Shown here one piece after another: positions 29,603 through 39,282 of a DNA stretch of 64,000 bases. The DNA is taken from NCBI RefSeq assembly GCF_015644585.1, contig NZ_JADOBI010000004.1:186001-250000 (forward strand), read 5' to 3'. The position numbers and the translations under genes were made by a program. The stretch's first letter is position 1. Every line of letters begins with the position of its first letter. This DNA is from Rahnella laticis. GTDB taxonomy: Bacteria; Pseudomonadota; Gammaproteobacteria; Enterobacterales; Enterobacteriaceae. The notes beneath the pieces were generated by a model. The model was not told where the DNA came from. It saw only the letters and a program-made list of their open reading frames with translations, and searched no databases.

Positions 29603-31072
29603 ATGTCGTCGTTGCATATCTCGCAAGGCGTTTTTCGCCTCAGCGATACCCGAACCCTCACACTTTCCGATCTCAGTATTCATCAGGCCGACAGCTGGGC
29701 ATTCGTCGGCTCGAATGGCAGCGGTAAGTCTGCGCTGGCCCGCGCACTGGCGGGCGATATAACCCTGCTGAAAGGGACGCGTGAAAACAGTTTTCCGCAC
29801 ATCGTTCGCCTGTCGTTTGAGCAACTCCAGAAACTGGTCGCCGATGAATGGCAACGCAATAACACCGATTTACTGAGTGAAGGGGAAGACGATACCGGCC
29901 GGACGACGGCGGAAATCATTCAGGAAGAAGTGCGCGATCCTGCCCGTTGCGCCGCCCTGGCCGCCCAGTTTGGACTCGAAAAATTACTCGATCGGCGGTT
30001 CAAATATTTATCCACCGGCGAAACCCGCAAGACATTGCTGTGTCAGGTACTGATGCAGCGGCCAGACCTGCTGGTGCTCGACGAGCCGTTCGACGGGCTC
30101 GATGTCAATGCCCGCGCGCAGCTGGCGCAGTTGCTGGAAACCCTTTCCGGCGAAGGCCAGACGATGGTGCTGGTGCTCAACCGCTTCGACGATATTCCGT
30201 CATTTGTGCAAAACGTCGGTGTGCTGGCGGATTGCACCCTGGCCTCCGTCGGCCCGCGCGAACAGGTCATGGCCGATGCGCTGGTCGCACAACTGGCGCA
30301 CAGCGAAAGCCTCAGCGGCATGGCAGTGCCGGAAGCAGAAGATCCGACGGCGCGAGTTACGCCGCCACAGGATGCTCCGCTGATCGTGCTGCGAGACGGC
30401 GTGGTCCAATACAACGATAAACCGATCCTGCACAACTTAAGCTGGCAGGTTGATCACGGTCAGCACTGGCAAATCACCGGGCAGAATGGCGCAGGGAAAT
30501 CGACGCTGCTCAGCCTGATCACAGGCGATCACGCGCAGGGTTACAGCAATCACCTGACGCTGTTTGGCCGCCGCCGCGGGAGCGGTGAAACCATCTGGGA
30601 CATCAAGCGCCACATCGGTTATGTCAGCAGCAGCCTGCATCTGGATTACCGCGTCAGCACCAGCGTCCGCAACGTGATCACCTCCGGTTTCTTCGATTCG
30701 ATTGGCATTTATCAGGCGGTTTCTGATCGCCAGAGATTCCTCACAAATCAGTGGCTGGAATTGCTCGGCCTCGGCGGCAATGCCGGTGACACATCGTTTC
30801 ACAGCCTGTCGTGGGGACAACAACGTCTGGCGCTGATTGCCCGCGCACTGGTGAAACATCCGGCGTTGCTGATCCTCGACGAGCCGTTGCAAGGTTTGGA
30901 TCCGATAAACCGCCAGCTGGTGCGTCGTTTCGTCGATATTCTGATAGGTGAAGGCGACACCCAATTGCTGTTCGTTTCGCATCACGCTGAAGATGCGCCG
31001 GAGTGCATCACGCACCGCCTGAGCTTTATCCCTGAAGACGATATCTACCGTTATCAGATTGACGCGCTCTGA
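29603..31072 (+). CDS. modF: Twin ABC ATPase ModF
   Basis: The 489-residue protein has two ABC modules in one chain. The first has Walker A GSNGSGKSALARAL, signature LSTGETRKTLL and Walker B LLVLDEPFDGLDV. The second has TGQNGAGKSTLLSLITGDHA, signature LSWGQQRLALIARALV and LLILDEPLQGLDP. Length and sequence match E. coli ModF, whose role is not settled though it is linked to molybdate transport. AAGGGA precedes the ATG. An ERIC element separates it from modE, so it may have its own promoter. Confidence 0.95.
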   Translation: MSSLHISQGVFRLSDTRTLTLSDLSIHQADSWAFVGSNGSGKSALARALAGDITLLKGTRENSFPHIVRLSFEQLQKLVADEWQRNNTDLLSEGEDDTGRTTAEIIQEEVRDPARCAALAAQFGLEKLLDRRFKYLSTGETRKTLLCQVLMQRPDLLVLDEPFDGLDVNARAQLAQLLETLSGEGQTMVLVLNRFDDIPSFVQNVGVLADCTLASVGPREQVMADALVAQLAHSESLSGMAVPEAEDPTARVTPPQDAPLIVLRDGVVQYNDKPILHNLSWQVDHGQHWQITGQNGAGKSTLLSLITGDHAQGYSNHLTLFGRRRGSGETIWDIKRHIGYVSSSLHLDYRVSTSVRNVITSGFFDSIGIYQAVSDRQRFLTNQWLELLGLGGNAGDTSFHSLSWGQQRLALIARALVKHPALLILDEPLQGLDPINRQLVRRFVDILIGEGDTQLLFVSHHAEDAPECITHRLSFIPEDDIYRYQIDAL

Positions 31073-31107
31073 TTTTTCACCCGCCTTCCGGTTCACGGAG
31101 GGCGGTT

Positions 31108-31872
31108 TTACGCCTCGGCCATCAGCGCCACCACCATGCCCGCCAGGGCAAAAATCCCTAACAGTGTGAACCCGTTTTCGAGCCCCGCATAGCCCGGATA
31201 AATCGTCACAATCATTGTCAGCAACGCCAGTGTAACCACAGTGCTGGCGATAAGCGCCACGCCGTTGAGCCACCTTCCCTGCGCCGCAATCACCTGCAAT
31301 CTGATATTTCTGGCGTGATTCACCATCCCGAGCCCCATACCGCTGAGGATCATCGCGGGCAGCGGCGCCAGCCAGAACGCGCAACCTTCCTGCATCACAG
31401 CAATCATCCCTGTTCCGGCGGCGGCCAGCGTAAAGCCCAGAAGCAGGCGTTTATCGCGGGTGAATTCGGCCTGAACCTTTTCTCCCAGCGCATGGCCCGC
31501 CCGGACCATCAGCAAGATCAGGGCAATGCTCAGGAGGATTTGCAGCAGACCAAACCCGTAACTGTTTTTCAGCAGCCAGGCCAGCAGGAAGAAAGCCGGT
31601 ACGCAAAGGGCGGCAAAGAAAACGCTGGTCCAGAGGCTTATCTGCAATTCGGTGCAAACCCGCAAGGTCTGCGGCAAAAGCGGCTGCGGGTTATAACGCT
31701 CGCTGATCATAAACAACGTGAAAAATATAGCCGCCGCGCCCGCAAAGCTGTGCGTTAGCGGTGTGTCCAGCCCCTGATGCGCCACACCCAGCAGCGTCAT
31801 GGTCAGTGACAGAATAAACAAAGCGCCGAGCGAAAAGGCCAGCGCTGGCACCCGGAAATTAATGACAGACAT
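31108..31872 (-). CDS. Unrecognised polytopic membrane protein
   Basis: I do not recognise this 254-residue protein. It is very hydrophobic, with about eight predicted membrane segments, for example ALAFSLGALFILSLTMTLLG near the start. A basic loop follows about residue 130 (AEFTRDKRLLLGF). It is shorter than a full major-facilitator transporter. AAGGAG precedes the ATG. It is divergent from a LysR regulator 137 bases away, which probably controls it. Confidence 0.65.
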   Translation of the reverse strand: MSVINFRVPALAFSLGALFILSLTMTLLGVAHQGLDTPLTHSFAGAAAIFFTLFMISERYNPQPLLPQTLRVCTELQISLWTSVFFAALCVPAFFLLAWLLKNSYGFGLLQILLSIALILLMVRAGHALGEKVQAEFTRDKRLLLGFTLAAAGTGMIAVMQEGCAFWLAPLPAMILSGMGLGMVNHARNIRLQVIAAQGRWLNGVALIASTVVTLALLTMIVTIYPGYAGLENGFTLLGIFALAGMVVALMAEA

Positions 31873-32009
31873 ACAGAACTCCTTTTTCCAAACTTTGCGA
31901 TATCAGGATGAACGCTATTCATCCTCATCGTGTTGATAAAGGAGCTTACACTGCCTATTTTAGGAGACTCAAAGTCATAGATTTCAGCCACGGATGAAAA
32001 TAACTCATC

Positions 32010-32915
32010 ATGAAGAAAATCCGTTTACCGCCTCTGGGTTCACTGAAAGCGTTCGACGCGGTGGCACAGCAGGCCAGCTTTAAACGCGCTGCCGAAGAAA
32101 TCGGCGTGACGGCTACGGCGATCAGTCACCAGATCCGTGTTCTGGAAGAGGCGCTGGGCACCGCCGTTTTTGAACGCAGCGCCCGCGAGGTGAAACTGAC
32201 CGCCGCCGGGCAAATTTTGCGGCAGGCAACGCGCCATGCTTTTGCCGGTTTACAGGCTGCCGTGGAAGAAATTCATCACGCAGGATTACCGCCTGCGCTG
32301 ACGCTGACGACCACCTCGAATTTTCTGACGCACTGGCTGGTTCCGCGGCTGGCGGATTTAAAACAGGCAGCACCGGCGATGGATTTGCGACTGCATACCG
32401 GCATTGAGCTGGTGGATTTAACGCGTAATACGGTGGATGTGGCGATCCGTTACAGCGAATCTGCCGATGAGTCGCTGAATTCCGCACTGCTTTATCACGA
32501 CACGTTTATTCTGGTCGCCAGCCCGGCGCTGGCGCTGAAAAACCCGGCAGACCTGACGGGCGTCACGCTGTTTCATGTTGAGAATCGTCACATTCCCCGC
32601 CCTTCACCCGACTGGGAAAACTGGCGTGCGCATTTCGGCCCGAAAGATCTCAACATCGACAACGGGTTGCGTTTTACCGATGAAACTCATGCGATTCAGG
32701 CAGCCATTGCCGGCCAGGGCGTGGCGATTGTCAGCAGTTTGCTGGCGCGGGATTTCATTGAAAAAGGCATCCTCACCGTTCCCTTCCCGCACCATCTCCC
32801 CGGTGCAAATTATTATCTGGTGACCACAAAAGAGAAAAGCGCACGCGAGGATATCGGGATCCTGCGTCACTGGTTACTGGATAAAATGTCGGCTTTCCCT
32901 CCGGCTGGAGTCTGA
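32010..32915 (+). CDS. LysR-family transcriptional regulator (GcvA-like)
   Basis: The 301-residue protein begins KIRLPPLGSLKAFDAVAQQA and has the HTH stretch SFKRAAEEIGVTATAISHQI, typical of GcvA-type LysR regulators. It is followed by a substrate-binding domain with LTTTSNFLTHWLVPRLADL and IAGQGVAIVSSLLARDFI. It is divergent from an unrecognised membrane-protein gene, which is its likely target. The effector is unknown. Confidence 0.88.
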   Translation: MKKIRLPPLGSLKAFDAVAQQASFKRAAEEIGVTATAISHQIRVLEEALGTAVFERSAREVKLTAAGQILRQATRHAFAGLQAAVEEIHHAGLPPALTLTTTSNFLTHWLVPRLADLKQAAPAMDLRLHTGIELVDLTRNTVDVAIRYSESADESLNSALLYHDTFILVASPALALKNPADLTGVTLFHVENRHIPRPSPDWENWRAHFGPKDLNIDNGLRFTDETHAIQAAIAGQGVAIVSSLLARDFIEKGILTVPFPHHLPGANYYLVTTKEKSAREDIGILRHWLLDKMSAFPPAGV

Positions 32916-32957
32916 AAAATGACGCAAAAGTCTGCGGTGAGTAAATCACACCACAAA

Positions 32958-32973
32958 ATGTAAGCGATTACAC
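32958..32973. promoter_or_regulatory. Upstream Gal operator (GalR/GalS site)
   Basis: ATGTAAGCGATTACAC matches the GalR/GalS consensus GTGNAANCGNTTNCAC closely. Its centre is 109 bases upstream of the second operator, similar to the roughly 113-base spacing of the two E. coli gal operators. Confidence 0.8.
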
Positions 32974-33066
32974 TTAGCGGTATTTCTGGCTTCCGGCGCG
33001 CTCCAGCAGGCTTTCTGTACGGCGCACAGCACCTGTATAGCGGCACTGAAAGGTGGTAAACTGTTT

Positions 33067-33082
33067 GTGTAAGCGATTCCAT
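33067..33082. promoter_or_regulatory. Downstream Gal operator (GalR/GalS site)
   Basis: GTGTAAGCGATTCCAT differs from E. coli operator OE (GTGTAAACGATTCCAC) at two positions. It lies 77 bases upstream of the galE start, whereas the downstream E. coli operator is inside galE. An extended -10-like TGGTAAACT at 33054-33062 lies directly before it. Confidence 0.8.
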
Positions 33083-33158
33083 TTTATTGGGGATGGATCA
33101 CCTTTTTCAGTCATGCAGCGTGTTATCGTTGCATCATGATATTCATCGAGGAGCGATT

Positions 33159-34175
33159 ATGTACGTCTTAGTCACAGGTGGTAGCGGTTACATTGGTAGC
33201 CATACATGCGTGCAACTGATTGATGCGGGCTATACGCCAATCATTCTGGATAATCTTCACAACAGTAAAGTTAGCGTTCTGGAACGTATCAATACGCTGA
33301 CCGGCAAAACGCCGCTGTTCTATGAAGGCGATATCCGCGACCGCGCACTCCTCGATAAGATCTTCAGCGAACACCACATCCATTCCGTGATTCATTTCGC
33401 GGGCTGGAAAGCCGTCGGGGAATCCGTCGCTAAACCGCTGGCGTATTACGATAACAACGTTTCCGGCACGCTGGTGCTGGTTGAAGCAATGCGCGCCGCG
33501 GGCGTTAAGAACCTGATTTTCAGCTCATCCGCGACCGTGTATGGCGATCAGCCGAAAACCCCGTATGTCGAAGATTTCCCGACCGGCAATCCTTCCAGCC
33601 CTTATGGCCGCAGCAAGCTGATGGTCGAACAAATTCTCGAAGACGTGCAACGTGCTGAACCGGAGTGGAGCATTACCCTGCTGCGCTATTTCAACCCGGT
33701 TGGCGCGCATCCGTCTGGCCTGATGGGTGAGGATCCGCAGGGCGTGCCCAATAACCTGATGCCGTTTATTGCTCAGGTGGCCGTGGGTCGCCGCGAATCT
33801 GTGGCGGTATTCGGTAACGATTATCCGACGCCTGACGGCACCGGCGTTCGCGATTACATCCACGTGGTCGATCTGGCCGACGGCCACATCGCCGCAATGA
33901 AAACCCTGCACAACAAAGCGGGCGTACACATTTACAACCTCGGCGCAGGGTTCGGCCAGAGCGTGCTGGAAGTGATTGAGGCCTTCAGCAAAGCCTGTGG
34001 CAAACCGGTGAACTACAAGTTTGCACCGCGCCGCGAGGGCGACCTGCCAGCCTACTGGGCTGACCCGTCCAAAGCCGCCAAAGAACTCAACTGGAAAGTG
34101 ACACGCACGCTGGAAGACATGGCCAATGACACCTGGCTGTGGCAATCGAAAAACCCGCAGGGCTACCCGGATTAA
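33159..34175 (+). CDS. galE: UDP-glucose 4-epimerase
   Basis: GalE interconverts UDP-galactose and UDP-glucose in the Leloir pathway and supplies UDP-galactose for surface sugars. The 338-residue short-chain dehydrogenase has the NAD motif [11 protein letters not shown] at residues 5-15, the catalytic SSSATVYG, and YGRSK of the YxxxK pair. GAGGAG-like CGAGGAGCG precedes the ATG at 33159. First gene of galETKM, with two Gal operators upstream. Confidence 0.98.
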   Translation: MYVLVTGGSGYIGSHTCVQLIDAGYTPIILDNLHNSKVSVLERINTLTGKTPLFYEGDIRDRALLDKIFSEHHIHSVIHFAGWKAVGESVAKPLAYYDNNVSGTLVLVEAMRAAGVKNLIFSSSATVYGDQPKTPYVEDFPTGNPSSPYGRSKLMVEQILEDVQRAEPEWSITLLRYFNPVGAHPSGLMGEDPQGVPNNLMPFIAQVAVGRRESVAVFGNDYPTPDGTGVRDYIHVVDLADGHIAAMKTLHNKAGVHIYNLGAGFGQSVLEVIEAFSKACGKPVNYKFAPRREGDLPAYWADPSKAAKELNWKVTRTLEDMANDTWLWQSKNPQGYPD

Positions 34176-34194
34176 GGCAGACCAAGGAAAGTTT

Positions 34195-35244
34195 ATGACG
34201 ACGTTTAACCCGATTGATCATCCACATCGCCGCTACAATCCGCTGACCGATCAGTGGATTTTAGTGAGCCCGCACCGGGCCAAACGCCCGTGGCAAGGCC
34301 AGCAGGAAGCCGTTTCGCAGGAGGTTCTGCCCTCGCACGATCCGGACTGTTTTCTCTGCCCGGGCAATACCCGCGTAACGGGCGATGTGAACCCGAAATA
34401 CACCGGCACTTTCGTGTTCACCAACGATTACGCGGCGCTGATGCCGGACACGCCGTTTGCGCCGGAAAACGATGACCCGCTGATGCGGGTTCAGAGCGCA
34501 CGCGGCACCAGCCGGGTTATCTGTTTCTCACCGGACCACAGCAAAACGCTGCCGCAGCTTTCCGTAGAAGCCCTGACGGAAATCGTCAGAACCTGGCAGG
34601 AGCAAAGCGCGGATTTAGGGAAAACCTATCCGTGGGTGCAGGTTTTTGAGAATAAAGGCGCGGCGATGGGATGCTCTAACCCGCATCCGCATGGCCAGAT
34701 TTGGGCAAACAGTTTCCTGCCTAATGAAGCCGAGCGCGAAGACCGTCTGCAACGCACTTATCTCGACGAGCAAGGTTCGCCAATGCTGGTGGATTACGTG
34801 CAGCGTGAGCTGGCAGACGGCAGCCGCACGGTGGTTGAAACTGAACACTGGCTGGCCGTGGTGCCTTACTGGGCGGCGTGGCCGTTCGAAACGCTGCTGC
34901 TGCCAAAAGTTCACGTTAAGCGCATTACCGGGCTGACCGATGCCCAGCGCAGTGATTTAGCGCTGGCGCTGAAAAAACTGACCAGCCGCTATGACAATCT
35001 GTTCCAGTGCTCTTTCCCGTATTCCATGGGCTGGCACGGCGCGCCGTTTACCGAAGGCGACCACGAACACTGGCAGCTGCATGCCCATTTCTACCCGCCG
35101 TTGCTGCGTTCAGCCACGGTTCGCAAATTTATGGTCGGCTACGAAATGCTGGCTGAGAACCAACGCGACCTGACGGCGGAACAAGCTGCCGAGCGTCTGC
35201 GGGCGGTGAGTGATATCCACTATCGTGAAGCCGGAGAACAATAA
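34195..35244 (+). CDS. galT: Galactose-1-phosphate uridylyltransferase
   Basis: GalT exchanges UMP between UDP-glucose and galactose 1-phosphate. The 349-residue HIT-superfamily protein has the active-site stretch [13 protein letters not shown], with the nucleophilic His in HPH. It also has the N-terminal [20 protein letters not shown] and zinc-site segment [17 protein letters not shown] precedes the ATG at 34195. The stop codon overlaps the galK start by one base. Confidence 0.97.
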   Translation: MTTFNPIDHPHRRYNPLTDQWILVSPHRAKRPWQGQQEAVSQEVLPSHDPDCFLCPGNTRVTGDVNPKYTGTFVFTNDYAALMPDTPFAPENDDPLMRVQSARGTSRVICFSPDHSKTLPQLSVEALTEIVRTWQEQSADLGKTYPWVQVFENKGAAMGCSNPHPHGQIWANSFLPNEAEREDRLQRTYLDEQGSPMLVDYVQRELADGSRTVVETEHWLAVVPYWAAWPFETLLLPKVHVKRITGLTDAQRSDLALALKKLTSRYDNLFQCSFPYSMGWHGAPFTEGDHEHWQLHAHFYPPLLRSATVRKFMVGYEMLAENQRDLTAEQAAERLRAVSDIHYREAGEQ

Positions 35245-36392
35245 TGAAATTGAAAACCAAAACCCTGGAAATCTTTGCCGACAAATTCGGTTACCCTGCC
35301 ACGATCACCATCAAAGCGCCGGGTCGCGTTAACCTGATTGGCGAACATACCGATTACAACGACGGCTTCGTTTTACCCTGCGCCATCGATTATGAAACGG
35401 TGATCGCCTGCGCACAGCGCAACGACCGCGTGATCCGCGTGATCGCCGCCGATTATGACAACGAGGAAGATACGTTCTCTCTCGACGAACCGATCCTGCA
35501 CAGTGACGCGCATCCGTGGGCCAACTACGTGCGTGGCGTGGTGAAACATCTGATGTTGCGTAATAAAGATTTCTGCGGCGCAGACATGGTGATCAGCGGC
35601 AACGTGCCTCAGGGCGCAGGGCTGAGTTCTTCTGCATCTCTGGAAGTTGCCGTCGGCCAGGCGCTGAAATCTCTTTATGATTTGCCGCTGGACGGCGTGG
35701 CGCTGGCGCTGAACGGTCAGGAAGCAGAGAACCAGTTCGTCGGTTGCAACTGCGGGATTATGGATCAGCTGATTTCTGCCCTCGGCAAAGAAAACCATTC
35801 CCTGCTGATCGACTGCCGTTCGCTGGAAACCCGCGCCGTGTCTATGCCGGAAAACGCAGCCGTGGTGATCATCAATTCCAACGTGAAACGCGGTCTGGTT
35901 GACAGCGAATACAACGCCCGCCGCGAACAGTGCGAAGTGGCCGCCCGCTTCTTCGGCGTGAAAGCCTTGCGCGACGTAGACCCTGCCCTGTTCTTCTCCA
36001 TTCAGGATGAACTGGATCCGGTGGTTGCACGCCGTGCGCGCCACGTGATCACGGAAAACGATCGTACTCTGGCAGCGGCTGACGCACTGGCCAGCGGCGA
36101 CCTGAAACGCATGGGCGAACTGATGGCGGAATCTCACGCCTCCATGCGCGATGATTTTGAAATCACCGTTCCGCAAATCGACAAACTGGTCGAAATCGTC
36201 AAAGAAGTGATTGGCGATAAAGGCGGTGTGCGCATGACCGGCGGCGGCTTCGGCGGCTGCATCGTGGCACTCGTTCCGACAGAGATGGTAGACAAAGTCC
36301 GTCACGCCGTTGAGCAGCAATATCACGCCCACAGCGGCCTGAAAGAAACCTTCTACGTTTGCACCGCTTCCCAGGGGGCTGGCATATGTTAA
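35244..36392 (+). CDS. galK: Galactokinase
   Basis: GalK phosphorylates galactose at C1. The 382-residue GHMP kinase has the galactokinase signature [19 protein letters not shown] near residue 28, the phosphate-binding loop [15 protein letters not shown], and the C-terminal [11 protein letters not shown]. The length is the same as in E. coli. The start overlaps the galT stop in TAATG, which implies coupled translation. Confidence 0.98.
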   Translation: MKLKTKTLEIFADKFGYPATITIKAPGRVNLIGEHTDYNDGFVLPCAIDYETVIACAQRNDRVIRVIAADYDNEEDTFSLDEPILHSDAHPWANYVRGVVKHLMLRNKDFCGADMVISGNVPQGAGLSSSASLEVAVGQALKSLYDLPLDGVALALNGQEAENQFVGCNCGIMDQLISALGKENHSLLIDCRSLETRAVSMPENAAVVIINSNVKRGLVDSEYNARREQCEVAARFFGVKALRDVDPALFFSIQDELDPVVARRARHVITENDRTLAAADALASGDLKRMGELMAESHASMRDDFEITVPQIDKLVEIVKEVIGDKGGVRMTGGGFGGCIVALVPTEMVDKVRHAVEQQYHAHSGLKETFYVCTASQGAGIC

Positions 36393-37432
36393 AACCTGAA
36401 AACACACAGCTGGCGCCCGATGGCCAGCCGTTTGAACAGGTGACGCTACAGAATGCGGCGGGCGCAACCGCCACATTCATGGACTGGGGCGCGACCTGGT
36501 TATCCTTTACGCTGCCGCTGGCTGACGGCTCGAGCCGCGAACTGCTGCTCGGCTGCCAGACACCGCACGACTATATGAATCAGAGCGCCTATCTTGGCGC
36601 GACCGTCGGGCGCTACGCCAACCGCATCGCCCGCTCGCAGTTCGAGATTGAAGGCAAACCGCATCTGGTCGTCGCCAATCAGGGCGTACATCAGCTGCAC
36701 GGCGGCCCGGAAGGTTTTCATGCGCGTCGCTGGAAAATTCTTGAGCAAACCGCGCAGAAACTGACGTTCGGGCTGTTTTCTGCCGACGGCGATCAGGGTT
36801 ATCCGGGCAATATGACGGCGAAAGTGCATTATCAGCTGACCGACGATAACCGTCTGGAAATCCGCTATGAAGCAACGGTGGATAAGCTGTGCCCGGTCAA
36901 TCTGACCAATCACGCTTATTTCAATCTCGACGGCGAAGGCACCGATGCACGACAGCACAAGCTGCAACTGTTTGCTGACCGCTTCCTGCCGGTCGACAGC
37001 GACGGGATCCCGTGTGCCGATCCGACGTCCGTTGAAAATACCGGCATGAATTTCAATGCGCCGAAAACGCTGGCGAAAGATTTCCTCAGCGATCGCGATC
37101 AGCAGCGCGTGAAAGGTTACGACCACGCGTATTTGCTCAACCGCACCTGCAATGCCGGCACAAATCCGGCTGCGCATTTGTGGTCAGCCGATGGCAAAGT
37201 AAAAATGACGATGTTCACGTCGGCACCGGCAGTGCAGCTGTACAGCGGCAACTTCCTCGGTGGCACGCCAAACCGCAGCGGCGGCGAATATGCCAGCTAC
37301 AGCGGCGTTGCGCTGGAAAGTGAATTCCTGCCAGACAGCCCGAACCACGCAACCTGGCCGCAGCCAAGCTGCTGGATTAAACCGGGCCAGACGTACAAAT
37401 CTGCCACGACCTACCAGTTCTTCGCGCTGTAA
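36386..37432 (+). CDS. galM: Aldose 1-epimerase (mutarotase)
   Basis: GalM interconverts the anomers of galactose and glucose, giving GalK its alpha-galactose substrate. The 348-residue protein has [12 protein letters not shown], the catalytic His segment [26 protein letters not shown] and a late [15 protein letters not shown] with its catalytic Glu. The ATG at 36386 lies inside the end of galK (7-base overlap). Last gene of the gal operon. Confidence 0.97.
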   Translation: MLKPENTQLAPDGQPFEQVTLQNAAGATATFMDWGATWLSFTLPLADGSSRELLLGCQTPHDYMNQSAYLGATVGRYANRIARSQFEIEGKPHLVVANQGVHQLHGGPEGFHARRWKILEQTAQKLTFGLFSADGDQGYPGNMTAKVHYQLTDDNRLEIRYEATVDKLCPVNLTNHAYFNLDGEGTDARQHKLQLFADRFLPVDSDGIPCADPTSVENTGMNFNAPKTLAKDFLSDRDQQRVKGYDHAYLLNRTCNAGTNPAAHLWSADGKVKMTMFTSAPAVQLYSGNFLGGTPNRSGGEYASYSGVALESEFLPDSPNHATWPQPSCWIKPGQTYKSATTYQFFAL

Positions 37433-37440
37433 TCTTCTCC

Positions 37441-37475
37441 GGGCAGGCTCATCCGAACCTGCCCTTCGCGTTTTT
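37441..37475 (+). terminator. Terminator of the gal operon
   Basis: GGGCAGG and CCTGCCC form a stem, followed by TTCGCGTTTTT just after galM. Confidence 0.7.
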
Positions 37476-37595
37476 CCCTTCTGCAAATTTGTGACTCATC
37501 ACGCATCTGCGTCAGCACTTTTTCAGCTAAAGCCGCCTCCCGCATCTACGCTTAGAGAGTGTCCTGCGAAAAGGACGTTCAAAAAGGAGTTCGTT

Positions 37596-37928
37596 ATGCG
37601 TTTACCCGTTGTGTTATCCCTGCTGGCGACCTTATGTGCAGCGGGTTCTGCTCTGGCCGCGGATCCCGTAAAAGTGCCTTCCCCCGCTCAGACTGAGCAG
37701 CGCCAGAAAATGACCGACTGTAATCAGCAGGCCACCACACAATCGCTTAAGGGCGATGAGCGCAAAAAATTCATGAGCAACTGCCTGAAAGCCGAGGCCA
37801 AAACAGACGATAAAATGAATCCTCAGCAGAAAAAGATGAAAACCTGTAATACTGATGCTGCGAAACAAGAACTTAAAGGCGACGCCCGCAAAACCTTCAT
37901 GAGTACCTGCCTGAAAAAAGCCAGCTAA
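37596..37928 (+). CDS. psiF: PsiF-family periplasmic protein
   Basis: The 110-residue precursor has a signal peptide (MRLPVVLSLLATLCAAGSAL, cut after ALA). It is followed by two copies of the PsiF repeat: QKMTDCNQQATTQSLKGDER with FMSNCLKA, and KKMKTCNTDAAKQELKGDAR with FMSTCLKK. Each repeat has two Cys. E. coli psiF is induced by phosphate starvation; I see no convincing Pho box here. AAGGAG precedes the ATG, and a small hairpin (GTCCT/AGGAC) sits just upstream of it. Function unknown. Confidence 0.88.
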   Translation: MRLPVVLSLLATLCAAGSALAADPVKVPSPAQTEQRQKMTDCNQQATTQSLKGDERKKFMSNCLKAEAKTDDKMNPQQKKMKTCNTDAAKQELKGDARKTFMSTCLKKAS

Positions 37929-38085
37929 TCCGCTGTCCTTTTGCACAAAACGCGCTGTCCGGGTGACCGTCTGCGCGTTTTGTTTTACATCGCCACAGCA
38001 AATTCGTTATGTTTAAGACAAACGGGCGTCACACATAGGTTTCCTGAATACATTCAGATTGCCGATCGGGATGCCCAGCCCCTAT

Positions 38086-38104
38086 AATGATAACTGTTAT
38101 CATT
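38086..38104. promoter_or_regulatory. Fur box overlapping the gpmA promoter
   Basis: AATGATAACTGTTATCATT is a perfect 9-1-9 palindrome close to the Fur consensus. It overlaps a TATAAT -10 at 38083-38088, which pairs with TTGCCG at 38059-38064 (18-base spacing). Iron-loaded Fur would block this promoter. E. coli gpmA is a reported Fur target, as I recall. Confidence 0.8.
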
Positions 38105-38133
38105 GAAAATTCAGTTAACTGAGGAGTTTAGCT

Positions 38134-38886
38134 ATGGCTGTAACCAAGCTGGTGCTGGTAAGACACGGTGAAAGTGAGTGGAACAAAGAAAACCGTTTTA
38201 CCGGTTGGCATGATGTTGAACTGTCCGACAAGGGCCGTACTGAAGCAAAAGCTGCGGGTCAGCTGCTGAAAGACGAAGGCTTCCAATTTGACTTCGCTTA
38301 CACCTCCGTGCTGAAACGTGCCATCCATACTCTGTGGAGCGTTTTGGACGAACTGAACCAGCCATGGCTGCCGGTTGAGAAATCCTGGAAACTGAACGAA
38401 CGTCATTACGGCGCGTTGCAGGGTCTGGACAAAGCTGAAACAGCGCAGAAGTACGGCGACGAGCAGGTTAAACAATGGCGTCGTGGTTTTGCTGTGACTC
38501 CACCAGAACTGGATCGTGCTGATGAGCGTTTCCCTGGTCATGACCCGCGTTATGCCAAACTGAAACCTGAAGAGCTGCCAACCACAGAAAGCCTGGCGCT
38601 GACCATCGACCGCGTTATCCCTTACTGGACTGATGTCATCAAACCTCGCATCGAAAGCGGCGAGCGTGTGATCATTGCTGCACACGGTAACTCCCTGCGT
38701 GCGCTGGTTAAATATCTGGATAACCTGAGCGAAGACGAAATCCTGGAACTGAACATCCCTACCGGTGTTCCACTGGTTTACGAATTCGACGAAAACTTCA
38801 AACCAATCAAACGTTATTATCTGGGCAATGCCGATGAAATCGCAGCAAAAGCAGCGGCCGTGGCAAACCAGGGTAAAGCGAAGTAA
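38134..38886 (+). CDS. gpmA: 2,3-bisphosphoglycerate-dependent phosphoglycerate mutase
   Basis: GpmA interconverts 3- and 2-phosphoglycerate in glycolysis. The 250-residue protein has the phosphorylated His11 in [20 protein letters not shown], then [15 protein letters not shown], and the second catalytic His in [17 protein letters not shown]. The length is the same as E. coli dPGM. GAGGAG precedes the ATG. The promoter carries a Fur box, so its level should follow iron supply. Confidence 0.98.
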   Translation: MAVTKLVLVRHGESEWNKENRFTGWHDVELSDKGRTEAKAAGQLLKDEGFQFDFAYTSVLKRAIHTLWSVLDELNQPWLPVEKSWKLNERHYGALQGLDKAETAQKYGDEQVKQWRRGFAVTPPELDRADERFPGHDPRYAKLKPEELPTTESLALTIDRVIPYWTDVIKPRIESGERVIIAAHGNSLRALVKYLDNLSEDEILELNIPTGVPLVYEFDENFKPIKRYYLGNADEIAAKAAAVANQGKAK

Positions 38887-38915
38887 TTAGCGGTTTCTGA
38901 GCTAATCAGAAATAC

Positions 38916-38945
38916 AAAAAGGCATGCGAAAGCATGCCTTTTTTA
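38916..38945 (+). terminator. Rho-independent terminator after gpmA
   Basis: AAAAAGGCATGC and GCATGCCTTTTTT pair around GAAA. Confidence 0.9.
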
Positions 38946-38973
38946 ATGGTCTGGACTCAGCGTAAAACCAACA

Positions 38974-39192
38974 TTACTCGATACGCAAGACCTCAGGATG
39001 TAATTCCGTCGCTGACTCGTGATAAATATCGCCCAGCCAGCCGGGGATTTCCGCTTCAGTCATATCGTCAGGAATAATGATGTCATAAAGCCGTGAGAAC
39101 TTTCTTTCCGTCATTTCAGCACGAAATACCTGCCAGCCATCCGGCGTTTTCTCAACACCCAGGAACCGACCAAAGACGTTATAAATCAGCAT
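38974..39192 (-). CDS. Small conserved protein of unknown function
   Basis: I do not recognise this 72-residue protein. It begins MLIYNVFGRFLGVEKTPDGW and contains QVFRAEMTERKFSRLYDIII followed by an acidic stretch, PDDMTEAEIPGWLGDIYHES. No signal peptide or membrane segment is evident. A good AGGAG precedes the ATG at 39190-39192, which supports real translation. It stands alone between gpmA and aroG; the aroG terminator lies just upstream of it. Confidence 0.7.
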   Translation of the reverse strand: MLIYNVFGRFLGVEKTPDGWQVFRAEMTERKFSRLYDIIIPDDMTEAEIPGWLGDIYHESATELHPEVLRIE

Positions 39193-39233
39193 AGATTTTC
39201 TCCTGCGACATCTCGCGATGATAACGGCTCGCA

Positions 39234-39259
39234 CAAAAAAGCCCCGCATTAACGGGGCT
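39234..39259 (-). terminator. Terminator after aroG
   Basis: On the minus strand AGCCCCGttaatgCGGGGCT is followed by six T. Confidence 0.85.
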
Positions 39260-39282
39260 CAGTTCAGAATTGCTGTGACGGA

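Noticed and set aside
30437-31384. 315-codon minus-strand frame across the end of modF
   Set aside because: It runs antisense to the second ABC module of modF and lacks any domain; its length follows from the high GC of the codon positions.
32937-32951. CRP-like palindrome GGTGA-N5-TCACA upstream of the first gal operator
   Set aside because: The spacing is five instead of six bases and the left half is imperfect, so I do not call a CRP site.
35373-36476. 367-codon minus-strand frame opposite galK
   Set aside because: galK on the plus strand has all galactokinase motifs and coupled operon spacing; the antisense product has no recognisable domain.
37476-37595. Search for a Pho box upstream of psiF
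   Set aside because: TGCGTCAGCAC and TTTGTGACTCATC have partial similarity only; the two CTGTCAT-type repeats at 11-base spacing are not there.
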